Origin: an uncultured bacterium
GTDB lineage: Bacteria; Pseudomonadota; Gammaproteobacteria; Burkholderiales; Burkholderiaceae_C
Assembly: GCA_903830565.1 (NCBI GenBank)
Contig: CAIKUF010000330.1
Location: 1-33,855 of the forward strand
Reading direction: 5' to 3'
DNA: 33,855 nucleotides
Shown here: positions 8,068-16,482 of the stretch, in pieces
How the letters are laid out: the number at the start of each line of letters is the position of its first letter
How positions within the stretch are numbered: the stretch's first letter is position 1
Notes under the pieces: model-generated
The model's input: the letters and a program-made list of their open reading frames with translations, nothing else
Told to the model about the DNA's origin: nothing
The model's database searches: none
Position numbers and translations under genes: made by a program

Positions 8068-8580
8068 TTAGCTTCGAAACTTCGAGTCGGCACTCATCGT
8101 GCGCGACTGCACGACGATGCCCACCGCGACGAGGCCGAGGAAGACGGCCAGGCCGATGCGGTCGGCTAGCCCGAGCCGCGCCACGACAAGCGCCGCGCCG
8201 AGCACGCACGAGAGCACGATGATCGCCCAGTCCATCGCCATTGCCGCGAAGACCGCGCCGATCACACCGCCGACGAGGAAGGTCGCGATGCCGACCGCGC
8301 CCGGCGCGAAGCGCTCGGCGACGACCAACGCCACGTAGCCGCCAGCGTAGAAGCCGGCCATCGCGAAGCCCAGGCGCTGGAAGACGAGCCCCAGCACGGC
8401 GCCGACGAGACCCGCGCCGACGCCGACCACCCACATGACCCATTGCGGCTGCTCGGTGAGCAGCACGCGAGTGAACTCGATACCGACGTAGAAGCCCGCG
8501 ATGCCGACGAACAGCCAGAAGAGCTTGCGCCCCAGCGCCAGCAGCAGCGCGCCGGCGACGAAATCTGCGATCGGATGCAT
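8068..8580 (-). CDS. DUF4203/TMEM198-like small membrane protein
   Basis: Very hydrophobic protein of 170 residues with about six to seven membrane segments, including FWLFVGIAGFYVG, MWVVGVGAGLVGAVLGLVF, AMAGFYAGGYVAL and FLVGGVIGAVFAAMAMDWAIIVLS. The Gly-rich paired-helix pattern is typical of DUF4203 (TMEM198 type), whose bacterial function is unknown. The ATG has GGGAGG upstream; the frame runs open further upstream but over sequence that would be antisense to a probable exported-protein gene. It is divergent from that gene across 144 bases. The short overlapped remnant downstream suggests that this membrane-protein pair has been rearranged. Confidence 0.75.
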   Translation of the reverse strand: MHPIADFVAGALLLALGRKLFWLFVGIAGFYVGIEFTRVLLTEQPQWVMWVVGVGAGLVGAVLGLVFQRLGFAMAGFYAGGYVALVVAERFAPGAVGIATFLVGGVIGAVFAAMAMDWAIIVLSCVLGAALVVARLGLADRIGLAVFLGLVAVGIVVQSRTMSADSKFRS

Positions 8581-8724
8581 GCGGCGCCTCCCGTTGCGAT
8601 TCACTTGGTCAGGCGGCTCGAAGGCTGCCACGATGGCGCCTGACCGGCCCGACTGGCGGTATTCTCTGCGACTGTCGAAGCACGGTGATCGATGCCGTGC
8701 GACAGGCATGGACGGGAGGGCACC

Positions 8725-9420
8725 GTGAATCGTCTTCGTCACCTCGCAGCGGCGTCCTTGCTCGCCGCCTGCGCACCGGCACTGGCCCCCGCGAACGCGG
8801 AATTCGCCATCCGCTGGGACCCCACCGAGGGCGGCCCGCAGACGGGGCAGGAAGTGCTGGCAGCGCTCGGCCTTGCGCCCGGCAAGGAGCAGGACTTCGT
8901 GGTCCGCTACTTCACCGTGGCGCAGCCGGACCAGCTTCCCGAGGGCTTTGCCGCCATCGCGCGCGAGCGCACGAGCGCAGACCACGCCGAGGCGACCTAC
9001 AAGCTGCGCGGCCCCGCTCCCTTCCCGACCAGCGGCCCATTGCACAAGTGGCAGTGCCCGCTCAAGGGCCATGCGGACTCAAAGGAAGAGGTCGACATCG
9101 GCTGGACCGGCGACGGCGAGCCCAAGCGCGCCTATTCGCGCAGTTGTACCGCGGATGTCGGCGCGGCGAAGGCGATGCCCAAGGAGCTAAAGGCCCAGCC
9201 GCTCGGTTGCAGCGCGGCGACGCGTCGCGTCGAGGCGGGTGGCATCAAGGTCGAGCGCTGGGACCTGCAGGGCGCGCGGCAACTGATCGAGGTCTCGACG
9301 AGCGGCAAGGACAGCGCGCAGGATTTCGAGAGGTTCCGCCAGCGCGTCGTCGCCCCGCTGCTCGAGCGCAAGGTCAAGCCGCTCAAGGACAGCAAGACGG
9401 AGATGAGCAGCGCGTGTTGA
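8725..9420 (+). CDS. Exported protein of unknown function
   Basis: Protein of 231 residues with a signal peptide (MNRLRHLAAASLLAACAPALAPANA, split here only by length: positive N-terminus, Ala/Leu-rich core, Ala-x-Ala end), so probably periplasmic. I chose a GTG start because GGGAGGG lies just upstream and the signal peptide begins there; an ATG 11 codons earlier would put charged residues in front. Four cysteines downstream of the signal may pair. I do not recognise a family. It is a stand-alone gene between two membrane-protein genes of opposite strand, and 12 bases separate its stop from that of the convergent DUF389 gene. Confidence 0.7.
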   Translation: MNRLRHLAAASLLAACAPALAPANAEFAIRWDPTEGGPQTGQEVLAALGLAPGKEQDFVVRYFTVAQPDQLPEGFAAIARERTSADHAEATYKLRGPAPFPTSGPLHKWQCPLKGHADSKEEVDIGWTGDGEPKRAYSRSCTADVGAAKAMPKELKAQPLGCSAATRRVEAGGIKVERWDLQGARQLIEVSTSGKDSAQDFERFRQRVVAPLLERKVKPLKDSKTEMSSAC

Positions 9421-9432
9421 GCCTGCCGTTGC

Positions 9433-10440
9433 TCAAGGGCCTTCGGTCTCGATGTCGACCTCGACGTGGCGCACGCGCAGCCGAGGGGTCATGCCATCGG
9501 GCGCATGCGGCAGCTTCTCACCGATCGCGCGAACTTCGGCGCTCGTGAAGCGGGCCGGGCTGCGAACGACCGCGATCACGACGGGCCGACCGTCCTGTTG
9601 CGTGAACAGCAGATCGGCCAGGCGCACCTCGGGCCGTGGCGTTAGGGCCGCCACCAGCGTCTCGCGCACCGCCGCCTCGTAGCGTTGCTGGGCCAGCAGG
9701 TCCACCTCGTGCCGCGCGAGGATGGCCACCAGGCCGAGCATCAGCGCGATGCTCAGCGCCTCGCGGCGCAGAGCGGACGTTAGCTTGGCAGGCCCGCCCG
9801 ACCGGCCGCCTCGATAGCCGCACAGCCACAGCACGACCGACGCGCCGACCTGGATCGCCACCATGTTGACGAACGCGAGACGCAGCGCGCCACGCGCGAA
9901 GTCCCACTGCGCGTGCGCGGCAAAGAGGCCCGCGGTGGCCAGCGGTGGCACCAGCGCGACCGCGATCGAGACGCCGACGATGGCCGCGCTCAGGCGTGGC
10001 GAGGCCACGGCGTAAGCGCAGATCGCGCCGCTGGCGAGGGCGACGATGAGGTCGAGCACGCGCGGCGACGTGCGCGCGAGCATCTCGTGCGTGGGCGCGG
10101 CGTCGGGGGCGAACCGGCCGAAGAGGAGGCCCGTTGCCAGCACCAGCAACGCGCCGCCGGCGAGGGCGGCGAGCGAGCGGCCCAGCAGCCGGTCGTCGAA
10201 GTCGACCAGCGCCAGGCCGATGCCCATGATCGGGCCCATCAGCGTCGCCACCAGCATCGCGCCGATGACCGTCGCCGAGCTGTCGCCGAGCAGCCTCGCG
10301 CAGGCGATGACGGTGGCGGCGAGGTTCGAGAGGATGAAGGGCCGGTCGAAGCCGGCGCCTTGCCGAATCGTTTCGCGGCCGAGGGTGATGGAGTCGTTCA
10401 CAGCAGGCACGGGCAGATGCGATGCGGCAATGTGCCGCAT
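9433..10440 (-). CDS. DUF389 (TIGR00341-type) membrane protein
   Basis: Integral membrane protein of 335 residues. The core ATVIACARLLGDSSATVIGAMLVATLMGPIMGIGLAL (two adjacent pieces) carries the DUF389 signature of paired helices with S-x-x-V-I-G-A-M-L-x-x-P-L-M-x-P-I. Further helices follow at SPRLSAAIVGVSIAVALVPPLATAGL and near WLCGY. A soluble C-terminal region of about 100 residues is predicted to be cytosolic or periplasmic. The family's function is unknown. The ATG is at the start of MRHIAASHLPV. It lies 70 bases after the hydrogenase gamma gene on the same strand and could be the last gene of that transcript, but its content suggests no link to hydrogen metabolism. Confidence 0.85.
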   Translation of the reverse strand: MRHIAASHLPVPAVNDSITLGRETIRQGAGFDRPFILSNLAATVIACARLLGDSSATVIGAMLVATLMGPIMGIGLALVDFDDRLLGRSLAALAGGALLVLATGLLFGRFAPDAAPTHEMLARTSPRVLDLIVALASGAICAYAVASPRLSAAIVGVSIAVALVPPLATAGLFAAHAQWDFARGALRLAFVNMVAIQVGASVVLWLCGYRGGRSGGPAKLTSALRREALSIALMLGLVAILARHEVDLLAQQRYEAAVRETLVAALTPRPEVRLADLLFTQQDGRPVVIAVVRSPARFTSAEVRAIGEKLPHAPDGMTPRLRVRHVEVDIETEGP

Positions 10441-10510
10441 GGCGATGCGCCTTGCGCGCCGGTCATCTCGACGTCGGCGCCGATCCGTTGAGACCGGCGA
10501 TCGGCCGCGC

Positions 10511-11371
10511 TCAAAACCCCTCTACCTCCAGCAAGGCCTTCAGTTCGGGGTAGGCGTAGATCGGGCCGTCCTTGCAGATGAAGGTGGCGCCGAACTGGCA
10601 GTGGCCGCAGTGGCCGACCGCGCATTGCATGTTGCGCTCGGTGGATAGGTAGATCGCGGTCTCGGGAACGCCCTTGGCGGCCAGGTGCGCGGCGGCGGCG
10701 CCCATGAAGCCGCCGGGGCCGCACAGCATGGCGATGGTGCGGTCGTTGTGCACGACCACGTCGCCCAGCACCTCGATGCGGCTGCTGACCTGCCAGCGCC
10801 AGTTCGCCGAGCGCTCGGTCGAGGAGACGAGCACCGTCGTGTCGGGCACCTGCTGCCAGCGTTCGTAGCGTTCGGGCCAGATCAGCTCGTCGGCTTTCTT
10901 GACCTTCTGCACGATCGTGAAGTGGCCGAAGCGCTCGCGGCGGCGGATCATGTGGTTGATGACCGAGACCACCGGCGCGCAGCCCAGGCCGCCGGAGACG
11001 ATGATGACGTCGCGGCCCTCGGCCTCGCGCAGCGGCCAGCCGCGGCCGAAGGGGCCGCGTATGCCCAGGCGCTGGCCTTCGCGCAACTGCTCGATGCCGC
11101 GCGTCACGCGGCCGACGCGGTTGATGGTGTGCACCAGCAGGTCTTCGTGCTCGGGGTCGGAGACGATGGAGATCGCCACCTCGCCGACGCCGTGCAGGTA
11201 CAGCATGTTGAACTGCCCGGGGTCATAGGTGTAGCTCGCCTGCGCCACCGGGTCGGTGAAGCGCAGGTAGAGCGTGAAGATGGTCGACGACTCCTGCACG
11301 CGGCGAACGATCTCGGCCTCGCGCGGCAGGTAGGCGTTGGGCTGGGCCCGGGTCAGGCTATGGCCGCGCAT
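10511..11371 (-). CDS. [NiFe] hydrogenase gamma subunit, FAD/NAD(P)-binding reductase
   Basis: Diaphorase-type subunit of 286 residues that passes electrons between NAD(P)H and the hydrogenase iron-sulfur chain. In order: a ferredoxin-reductase FAD domain ([21 protein letters not shown], about residues 49-69), an NAD(P) domain ([17 protein letters not shown], residues 122-138) and a C-terminal [2Fe-2S] site with C250, C255, C258 and C266. This is the layout of HydG of cytosolic sulfhydrogenases and of dihydroorotate dehydrogenase PyrK. Its start overlaps the end of the beta gene by 14 bases, so translation is probably coupled. NAD versus NADP preference cannot be read with confidence. Confidence 0.93.
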   Translation of the reverse strand: MRGHSLTRAQPNAYLPREAEIVRRVQESSTIFTLYLRFTDPVAQASYTYDPGQFNMLYLHGVGEVAISIVSDPEHEDLLVHTINRVGRVTRGIEQLREGQRLGIRGPFGRGWPLREAEGRDVIIVSGGLGCAPVVSVINHMIRRRERFGHFTIVQKVKKADELIWPERYERWQQVPDTTVLVSSTERSANWRWQVSSRIEVLGDVVVHNDRTIAMLCGPGGFMGAAAAHLAAKGVPETAIYLSTERNMQCAVGHCGHCQFGATFICKDGPIYAYPELKALLEVEGF

Positions 11372-12476
11372 CGCCCTCTCGCACGCCGCCGACGATGGCG
11401 GCCGCCTCCGCGGTGATGTCGATGCCCACCGGGCACCAGGTGATGCAGCGCCCGCAACCCACGCAGCCGCTGCGGCCGTATTGTTCGTGCCAGCTACCGA
11501 GTTTGTGCGTTAGCCATTGGCGGTAGCGCAGGTGGGTAGCGCCGCGGATGACCCAGCCGTGGATGTAGCTGTGGCCGGCGCTGAAGCACGAATCCCATTG
11601 CCGGATGTGGTCGGCGCTGGCGGCGTCGGCCGCGGTGGCGTCGTTCTCGCTGTGGCAGAAGCACGTCGGGCAGACGGAGGTGCAGTTGCCGCAGGCCAGG
11701 CACCGCTCGCCGACGTCCTTCCAGTGCGGGTGATCCAGGCGCGCGAACAGCGCTGCGGCGAGGTTGCGGCCGGGCAGCGTGCGTTGCTGCGCCGCGCTTG
11801 CGGCGTCGCGCTCGGCATCGGCCTGCGCGCGCTGCGCGTCGCTCACCTCGTGCAGCGGCAGCGCCTCGGCCAGCGTGCGCCCGGCCTCGCTGCGCGCGGC
11901 GACGATGAAGCCGTCGTCGAGTTCGGTCAGCGCGATGTCGAAGCCGCTGGTGGCCGCCGGGCCGTCGCCGGTGCTGGCGCAAAAGCAGGTCGCCGCCGGG
12001 TGCGCGCAATCCACCGCGACGATGAAGAGCGCGCGCCGGCGCCGGTTGTAATACGTGTCGGCGTAGGTGCTGTAGGCGAAGTGCTGATCCTGCAACTGCA
12101 GCGCGGCAATGTCGCACCCGCGGACGCCGATCACCGCCAGTGGCGGCGGCGTGAGCGCGGGCTCGGTGAAGTGCAGTTCGCCGCGCTCGTTGCGCTCGGC
12201 GCGCCACAGCACTTCGCGCGGCGCGAAGGTCAGCGGCTTGAGGGCCTGCGCACCCACGGCCCACGCGAAGCAGCGCGGGTCGTCGGTCTGCGTGAGGCGA
12301 TAGCGGCCGGGTGCCTGCTCGTCGTGCCAGCCGGAGGGCAATTGCGTCGCGCGCTCGATGGGCTCGAAGACGATCGCGCCGTCGCGCACGACCGGGCCGA
12401 TCACTTTGCGGTGCGAGGCCGTCAGTGCGTCGATCAGGCGCTGAAGATCGCTGCGGCGAAGGAAGCCGTCCTTCAT
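11358..12476 (-). CDS. [NiFe] hydrogenase beta subunit with two 4Fe-4S clusters
   Basis: Electron-transfer subunit of 372 residues of the HydB/sulfhydrogenase beta type. It has an N-terminal domain of about 250 residues with four extra cysteines (C121, C157, C164, C166) and a C-terminal ferredoxin-like domain. The two [4Fe-4S] motifs are [11 protein letters not shown] (C259-C269) and [11 protein letters not shown] (C338-C348). The cysteine after the first motif, in PTCFC, matches this family. It would bridge the small subunit and the FAD-bearing gamma subunit. Its ATG overlaps the protease stop as ATGA. In some archaea the homologous enzyme also reduces elemental sulfur; that activity cannot be inferred here. 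Confidence 0.93.
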   Translation of the reverse strand: MKDGFLRRSDLQRLIDALTASHRKVIGPVVRDGAIVFEPIERATQLPSGWHDEQAPGRYRLTQTDDPRCFAWAVGAQALKPLTFAPREVLWRAERNERGELHFTEPALTPPPLAVIGVRGCDIAALQLQDQHFAYSTYADTYYNRRRRALFIVAVDCAHPAATCFCASTGDGPAATSGFDIALTELDDGFIVAARSEAGRTLAEALPLHEVSDAQRAQADAERDAASAAQQRTLPGRNLAAALFARLDHPHWKDVGERCLACGNCTSVCPTCFCHSENDATAADAASADHIRQWDSCFSAGHSYIHGWVIRGATHLRYRQWLTHKLGSWHEQYGRSGCVGCGRCITWCPVGIDITAEAAAIVGGVREGDARP

Positions 12477-12934
12477 GACGCGCCCCCGGCAGCGGCGGCT
12501 GCCAGCACGTGATCGACGAGCGCCGGCAGCGCGGCGCGCACCGCGGGCGACAGGCCCTTGGCGTGCGGGCTGCGCTCGGCATCGATCGTGATGCCCACCA
12601 TCGTCAGCTTCGCCGGCAGCATGCCGAGCGCAGACGCCAGCGCGAGCACGCTGTCGACCGAGACGCCATGGCTGCTGGCCTGCGACGCGCGCGCCGTGAT
12701 GTCACCGGGCGCGCAGCGCAGCACACGGCCGGCCGTGCCGCCGTCGACCATCGCATCGACGAGGATGGCGTGCTCGGTGTCCCCGAGCAGCGCGAGCAAT
12801 TCCGTCGCCGGGCTCGCGCAGGCGTGCAAGTTGCAACCTCGCGGAACCTCTCGTCCGGCCAAGGCTTCGAGTGCCGCGAAGGCGAGGCGGTCATCGCCGT
12901 GGTCGGAGCCGAGGGCGATGATGCTGACGCTCAT
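12473..12934 (-). CDS. [NiFe] hydrogenase maturation endopeptidase
   Basis: Protein of 153 residues in the HupD/HycI-type maturation protease family (M52), which trims the C-terminal tail of the large subunit after nickel insertion. It starts MSVSIIALGSDHGDDRLAFAALEAL; in the family this loop is usually G-N-x-x-x-x-D-D with the first Asp/Glu as a nickel ligand, so the G-S-D-H-G-D-D form is slightly divergent. A second conserved region is ILVDAMVDGG, with the family Asp, and a His lies in SSHGVSVDSVLAL. The ATG overlaps the large-subunit stop (ATGA), and its own stop overlaps the next start the same way. The tail to be cleaved is visible on the upstream gene product. Confidence 0.87.
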   Translation of the reverse strand: MSVSIIALGSDHGDDRLAFAALEALAGREVPRGCNLHACASPATELLALLGDTEHAILVDAMVDGGTAGRVLRCAPGDITARASQASSHGVSVDSVLALASALGMLPAKLTMVGITIDAERSPHAKGLSPAVRAALPALVDHVLAAAAAGGAS

Positions 12935-14241
12935 GGCGTGCCCCCGCTTCGGCGGACCTTGACCTTGAGGAAGTGCGTCGCGCACGAGATGCACGGGTCG
13001 TAGTTGCGGATCACCATCTCGCAGCGTTCGCGCAGCGCGTCGGCGGGGCTGTCCAGGCCAGCGGCGAGAACGGCCTGGCGCAGGTCGTCCTCGATGCGCG
13101 ACTGGTTCTGGCTGGTCGGCGGAACGATCTTCGACGCGGTGACGATGCCGTTCTCGTCGGTGCTCCAACGCTGCCAAAGGAGGCCGCGCGGAGCCTCGGT
13201 GGCGCCGAAGCCCGTGCCAGCGCGCGGCACGATGGGCACGGAGGCGGCATCGGGCTCGCGGTAAGCGTCGAGAACGCGCAAGGCCTCGAGAATCGCGAAC
13301 TGCACCTCGACCGCGCGGGCGACGATGCCATGGAAGGGGTTGGCGCTCGGGAAGGGCACGCCGGTCGCGTCCAGCGTGCGCTGCACGGCGTGCGGCAACT
13401 GGTCGCGGTTCAGGTTCAAACGCGCCAGCGGGCCGACGAGATACGGGCCGCCGCGATAGGACGAGAACAGCGCCGTCGAGTGCGCTTCGTGGCGCTCTTC
13501 GAAGTGCTGTTCGTAGTCCTCGATCGCGATATCGAGACCGTCGGACGAGACGACGCGGCCTTCGTTGAGCGCGTATTCGCCCGCGTGGCGCAGCGCGACC
13601 GAGATGAACTGCTGGCGCGAGTGCGGCAGCGCGAGCGAGGCCGTCCAGCCGACCAGGTCTTCGGCCATCGCCGCCGCGTCGTGAAGCCTGGCGCGCAGGG
13701 CAGAGACGTCGCTCTCTTTCGGCGCGCGCCAGAAGCCGCCGATGCGCGTGCCCACCGGGTGCACCGAGCGCCCACCGAGCAGCCGCATGATGTCGTTGCC
13801 CAGGGCCTGCAGGCGCATGCCGCGGCGCACTTCGTCGGGGTACTCCTGCGCCATCGCGGCGGCGTTGCCAAAACCGAGGAAGTCGGGCGCGGCGAGCAGG
13901 TGGATGTGCAGGCAGTGGCTCTGGATCCACTCGCCGCAATAGAGCAGGCGCCGCATCTCGCGCACCCACGGGCCGGGCTCGGCGCCGAAGATGGATTCGA
14001 TGGCATGCACCGCGCTCATCTGATACGCGACCGGGCAGATGCCGCAGATGCGCGCGACAAGATCGGGCACTTCGTCGACGCGGCGGCCCTCGACCAGCTT
14101 CTCGAAGTAGCGCGGCGGCTCGAAGATGCGCAGGTGCACCGAGCGCAACTCGCCGCCCACGATGTCGAGGTCGAGCGCGCCCTCGCCCTCGACGCGGGCC
14201 AGCAGCGGAACACGCAGTGCGAGCGTGCGGCCTTCAGACAT
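12931..14241 (-). CDS. [NiFe] hydrogenase large (catalytic) subunit, group-3b-like
   Basis: Catalytic subunit of 436 residues that carries the nickel-iron centre for reversible H2 activation. The nickel ligands are C66 and C69 in RICGICPVAYQ and C417 and C420 in DPCISCATH. A 13-residue tail follows H423 and would be removed by the protease encoded next. The RICGICPVAYQ form and the partner subunits match cytosolic NAD(P)-linked group 3b enzymes rather than membrane uptake hydrogenases; no twin-arginine signal is present on the small subunit. The ATG starts MSEGRTLALR and overlaps the small-subunit stop by eight bases. No hyp genes for the metal centre occur in the window, so they must lie elsewhere. 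Confidence 0.95.
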   Translation of the reverse strand: MSEGRTLALRVPLLARVEGEGALDLDIVGGELRSVHLRIFEPPRYFEKLVEGRRVDEVPDLVARICGICPVAYQMSAVHAIESIFGAEPGPWVREMRRLLYCGEWIQSHCLHIHLLAAPDFLGFGNAAAMAQEYPDEVRRGMRLQALGNDIMRLLGGRSVHPVGTRIGGFWRAPKESDVSALRARLHDAAAMAEDLVGWTASLALPHSRQQFISVALRHAGEYALNEGRVVSSDGLDIAIEDYEQHFEERHEAHSTALFSSYRGGPYLVGPLARLNLNRDQLPHAVQRTLDATGVPFPSANPFHGIVARAVEVQFAILEALRVLDAYREPDAASVPIVPRAGTGFGATEAPRGLLWQRWSTDENGIVTASKIVPPTSQNQSRIEDDLRQAVLAAGLDSPADALRERCEMVIRNYDPCISCATHFLKVKVRRSGGTP

Positions 14242-15058
14242 CGCGCAACTCCTGGGCGTGAGGCGCAAAGGCTTCGGCGGCGCTGTTGATCGAGCCGAAG
14301 CGCCGTGCCACGTCGGCTGCCGAAAGACCGAGTTGACCGAACTGCGCGGCCAGCGCCGCGCCGTTGGCGTGCTCGGCAGGGCCAAAGCACCCGTAGCAGT
14401 CGCGCCCGGCCTTCGGGCACAGCACGCCGCAGCCGGTCTGCGTGACCGGGCCCATGCAGGGCAGGCCTTGCGCGACCATGACGCAGGTGGCGCCGATGCG
14501 CTTGCACTCCTGGCACAGCTTGTCGTGGCTGATGGTCGGCGCGACGCCCGAGAGCAGGTCGCGCAGCACCGCGAGCAGTTGCCAGGCATTGACCGGGCAG
14601 CCCCACAGTTCGAGGTCGACGCGCGCGAACGCCGCGAGCGGGCTCGCGCGGTCCAGCGTCTCGATGTGCTGCGGCTGGGCGTAGATGGCGCGCGTCCAGG
14701 CCGGTGCATCGTGCAGGTTGCGCAGCGCCTGGATGCCGCCGCTGGTGGCGCAGGCGCCGAGCGCGATCAGGTAACGGCTGCGCGCGCGAATGGCGCGGAT
14801 GCGCTCCACCTCGTGCGGCGTCGAGACGCTGCCTTCGACGATCGCGATGTCGGCCTCGGCGTCTTCATCGACGACGCCGAACTCGGCGAAGTGGACGAAT
14901 TCGAACTGGCGGGCGAGATCGAGCAAGCCTTCGCCGAGATTCAGCAGTGCGAGCTGACAGCCGTCGCAGGAACTGAACTTGTGGATCGCCACGCGTGGGC
15001 GGCGGCGATCGAAACTGGGTGCGGGGACCACGTCAACAACTTCGTGATTGAGGCCCAT
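14234..15058 (-). CDS. [NiFe] hydrogenase small subunit, group-3b-like
   Basis: Electron-relay subunit of 274 residues. The proximal cluster ligands are C31 and C34 (SSCDGCQLALLN), C103 (GACATSGG) and C154 (WGCPVN). The C-terminal half has eight more cysteines (C182, C185, C192, C201, C210, C214, C221, C224), enough for two further [4Fe-4S] clusters, as in HydD/sulfhydrogenase delta. There is no Tat signal, so the enzyme is cytosolic. I chose the ATG of MGLNHEVVDV; an in-frame TTG 11 codons upstream is possible, and neither site has a strong Shine-Dalgarno. It is the first hydrogenase structural gene, 94 bases after the quinone-reductase gene. Confidence 0.93.
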   Translation of the reverse strand: MGLNHEVVDVVPAPSFDRRRPRVAIHKFSSCDGCQLALLNLGEGLLDLARQFEFVHFAEFGVVDEDAEADIAIVEGSVSTPHEVERIRAIRARSRYLIALGACATSGGIQALRNLHDAPAWTRAIYAQPQHIETLDRASPLAAFARVDLELWGCPVNAWQLLAVLRDLLSGVAPTISHDKLCQECKRIGATCVMVAQGLPCMGPVTQTGCGVLCPKAGRDCYGCFGPAEHANGAALAAQFGQLGLSAADVARRFGSINSAAEAFAPHAQELRDV

Positions 15059-15091
15059 GATCGACCCGTGGCCCTCACGGCGACTTGACAA

Positions 15092-15107
15092 GGCTCAAAC
15101 ATGAGCC
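15092..15107 (-). terminator. Short perfect hairpin between the quinone reductase and hydrogenase genes
   Basis: A six-base perfect stem (GGCTCA/TGAGCC) with a four-base loop lies in the leader of the hydrogenase operon. On the minus strand it is followed by TTGTC, not a full T-run. It could be a weak terminator for the quinone-reductase gene or a structure in the operon leader. Confidence 0.3.
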
Positions 15108-15152
15108 CGGCGTTGCTGCACCGCAGCACTGGCCGGCGTTGCGCTGGACGGA

Positions 15153-15821
15153 TCAGTACGGCCCGACGGCGATCGCCGGTTCCTCGGCGATGGTGGCGAG
15201 CCGCCGCTCCCACTCGGCGAGCCAGGCCTGCCGCGTTGCAGCATCGACGCGCACCGGGCCGTAGTGGATCTGCGGCGCGAGCACGTCGAAACCGACGAAC
15301 TGCAGCACGCCGCGCTGGATGGGGCGCAGGATGGCATCCATGTCGCCGTTGAAGCCGCCCTTCTCGTAGGCTGGCATTGGGCCGCCGGTGGTCAGCGAAA
15401 GCATGGCGCGCTTGCCGCGGAACTTGCCGCTGTCGTAGATGTGGCCGAAGCCGTAGGTGCGTCCCATCGCCAGCACGCGGTCGACCCATCCCTTCATGAT
15501 CGCCGGCAGGCCGAACCACCACAGTGGAAACTGCAGGATCAGGACGTCGCAGGCTTCGAGCTTGCGCAGCTCGGCCTCGATGTCGGGCGCGAAGCCGCCG
15601 CTCTCGCTGGCCCAGGCCTCCTCGACCTGCAGCTTGAGGACCTCGGCGTCTTTCACGGTCGTGAAGTTGCGCCGGTCCGAGACCGGGTCGAAGCGCATGC
15701 GGTAGAGGTCGCTCGTCGCCACCGTGTGCCCCTGCGCGGCGAGCGCGCGCGCGGCGGTATCGAACAGCGCGCCGTTGAAGCTCTGCGGCTCGGGGTGGGC
15801 GAGGACGAGGAAGACGTTCAT
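15153..15821 (-). CDS. NAD(P)H dehydrogenase (quinone), flavodoxin-fold
   Basis: FMN/FAD-dependent cytosolic oxidoreductase of 222 residues in the NQO1/MdaB/KefF (Flavodoxin_2) family. It starts MNVFLVLAHPEPQSFNGALF. The flavin-binding segment LILQFPLWWFGLPAIMKGWVDRVL follows near residues 94-117, and LSLTTGGPMPAY forms another cofactor loop. Such enzymes reduce quinones or nitro/azo compounds with two electrons. It lies upstream of the hydrogenase operon on the same strand and is divergent from the GntR regulator, whose candidate operator is in the shared promoter region. Whether it feeds from the hydrogenase's NAD(P)H is inference. Confidence 0.92.
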   Translation of the reverse strand: MNVFLVLAHPEPQSFNGALFDTAARALAAQGHTVATSDLYRMRFDPVSDRRNFTTVKDAEVLKLQVEEAWASESGGFAPDIEAELRKLEACDVLILQFPLWWFGLPAIMKGWVDRVLAMGRTYGFGHIYDSGKFRGKRAMLSLTTGGPMPAYEKGGFNGDMDAILRPIQRGVLQFVGFDVLAPQIHYGPVRVDAATRQAWLAEWERRLATIAEEPAIAVGPY

Positions 15822-16065
15822 GGGGGATTCCTTGCCGCGAGCTCTTCAGGCCCGCTGTGTGGACGAGGATAGCGCGACGAGGCCGCCGCGCTGCAAGAGT
15901 GGTGCGGTAGCCGTCGTCGTTGTCGTCACCGCGAATGTCCGCCGTGGCGTTCGTGACCTGAGATCACCGCAGAATTGCAGCGGGTCGTGATGGGGGTTGC
16001 CTAATTCCCGCAAGTGTATTACTGTAGTAGTACACAAGACTTGAATCTGCACCTGCACCCTACCC
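15822..16065. promoter_or_regulatory. Divergent promoter region of quinone reductase and gntR
   Basis: The 244-base gap separates divergent genes. The part nearest gntR holds the palindrome at 16014-16035 and a TTGCCT at 15997-16002 that may serve as a -35 element. The remainder shows no ORF I can support and no further repeat. Confidence 0.45.
16014..16035. promoter_or_regulatory. Palindromic candidate operator for the GntR regulator
   Basis: A 22-base imperfect palindrome with arms GTGTAtTACT and AGTAgTACAC: 18 of 22 positions are symmetric. It lies 30 bases before the gntR start. YtrA-subfamily GntR proteins usually repress their own operon through such GT...AC palindromes near the promoter. 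It could also affect the divergent quinone reductase. The palindrome is seen directly; binding by this GntR is inference. Confidence 0.6.
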
Positions 16066-16464
16066 GTGTCCTCCATCGACCTCTTCTCCATCGCGACAGG
16101 CTCGTCCGAGCCGATCTACCGCCAGCTCATCGAGCAGGTGCGGCGTTTCGTCGCCGGAGGGCAATTGCGCGCGGGCGACGAGCTGCCGTCGGTGCGCGAG
16201 CTGTCGCAGGCGCTGGCGCTGAACCCGATGACGGTTTCCAAGGCCTTCAGCCAGCTCGAGGCGCAGGGCGTTCTGGAGCGCCGGCGCGGCCTGGCGATGG
16301 TTGTCGCGCCGCAGCATGCGCGCGCGCAACCGGCTGCCGAACGCGCCGAGTTGCTGCGGCCCACGCTGGAGCGTGCCGCTGCGGAGGCGAGCCAGCTCGA
16401 ACTGTCCGCGGCGCAGGCGCTTGCGCTCTTCAAGACCATTCTTCGCGAGGGCAACAACCCATGA
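16066..16464 (+). CDS. GntR family regulator, YtrA subfamily
   Basis: Repressor-type protein of 132 residues. The winged helix-turn-helix covers about residues 14-82 (EPIYRQLIEQVRRFV, then LPSVRELSQALALNPMTVSKA, then ERRRGLAMVV). A short C-terminal helical segment of about 50 residues replaces the large effector domain of other GntR groups, as expected for the YtrA subfamily, which controls linked ABC transporters. The start is a GTG (MSSIDLFSIATGS), fitting the family N-terminus. Its TGA is inside the sequence ATGAA at 16461, which is one copy of the target duplication of the inserted element. Before that insertion its stop would have overlapped the ABC ATPase start. Confidence 0.9.
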   Translation: MSSIDLFSIATGSSEPIYRQLIEQVRRFVAGGQLRAGDELPSVRELSQALALNPMTVSKAFSQLEAQGVLERRRGLAMVVAPQHARAQPAAERAELLRPTLERAAAEASQLELSAAQALALFKTILREGNNP

Positions 16465-16465
16465 A
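16461..16465. repeat. Left copy of 5-bp target-site duplication ATGAA
   Basis: ATGAA immediately before the element; the same five bases follow it at 16700-16704. The gntR stop codon TGA (16462-16464) lies inside this copy. The preceding sequence GAGGGCAACAACCC would have been the ribosome binding site for the ATPase ATG before insertion. Confidence 0.75.
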
Positions 16466-16482
16466 CCTACAAACCGCAGTTG
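16466..16482 (+). repeat. Left terminal inverted repeat of the element
   Basis: CCTACAAACCGCAGTTG, 17 bases, a perfect inverted match to 16683-16699. The next bases differ (A against G, C against A) before a short partial match resumes. Confidence 0.85.

Noticed and set aside
12973-14289. Long plus-strand open frame across the hydrogenase large subunit
   Set aside because: It is antisense to a gene with unmistakable nickel-ligand motifs and shows no protein family signature.
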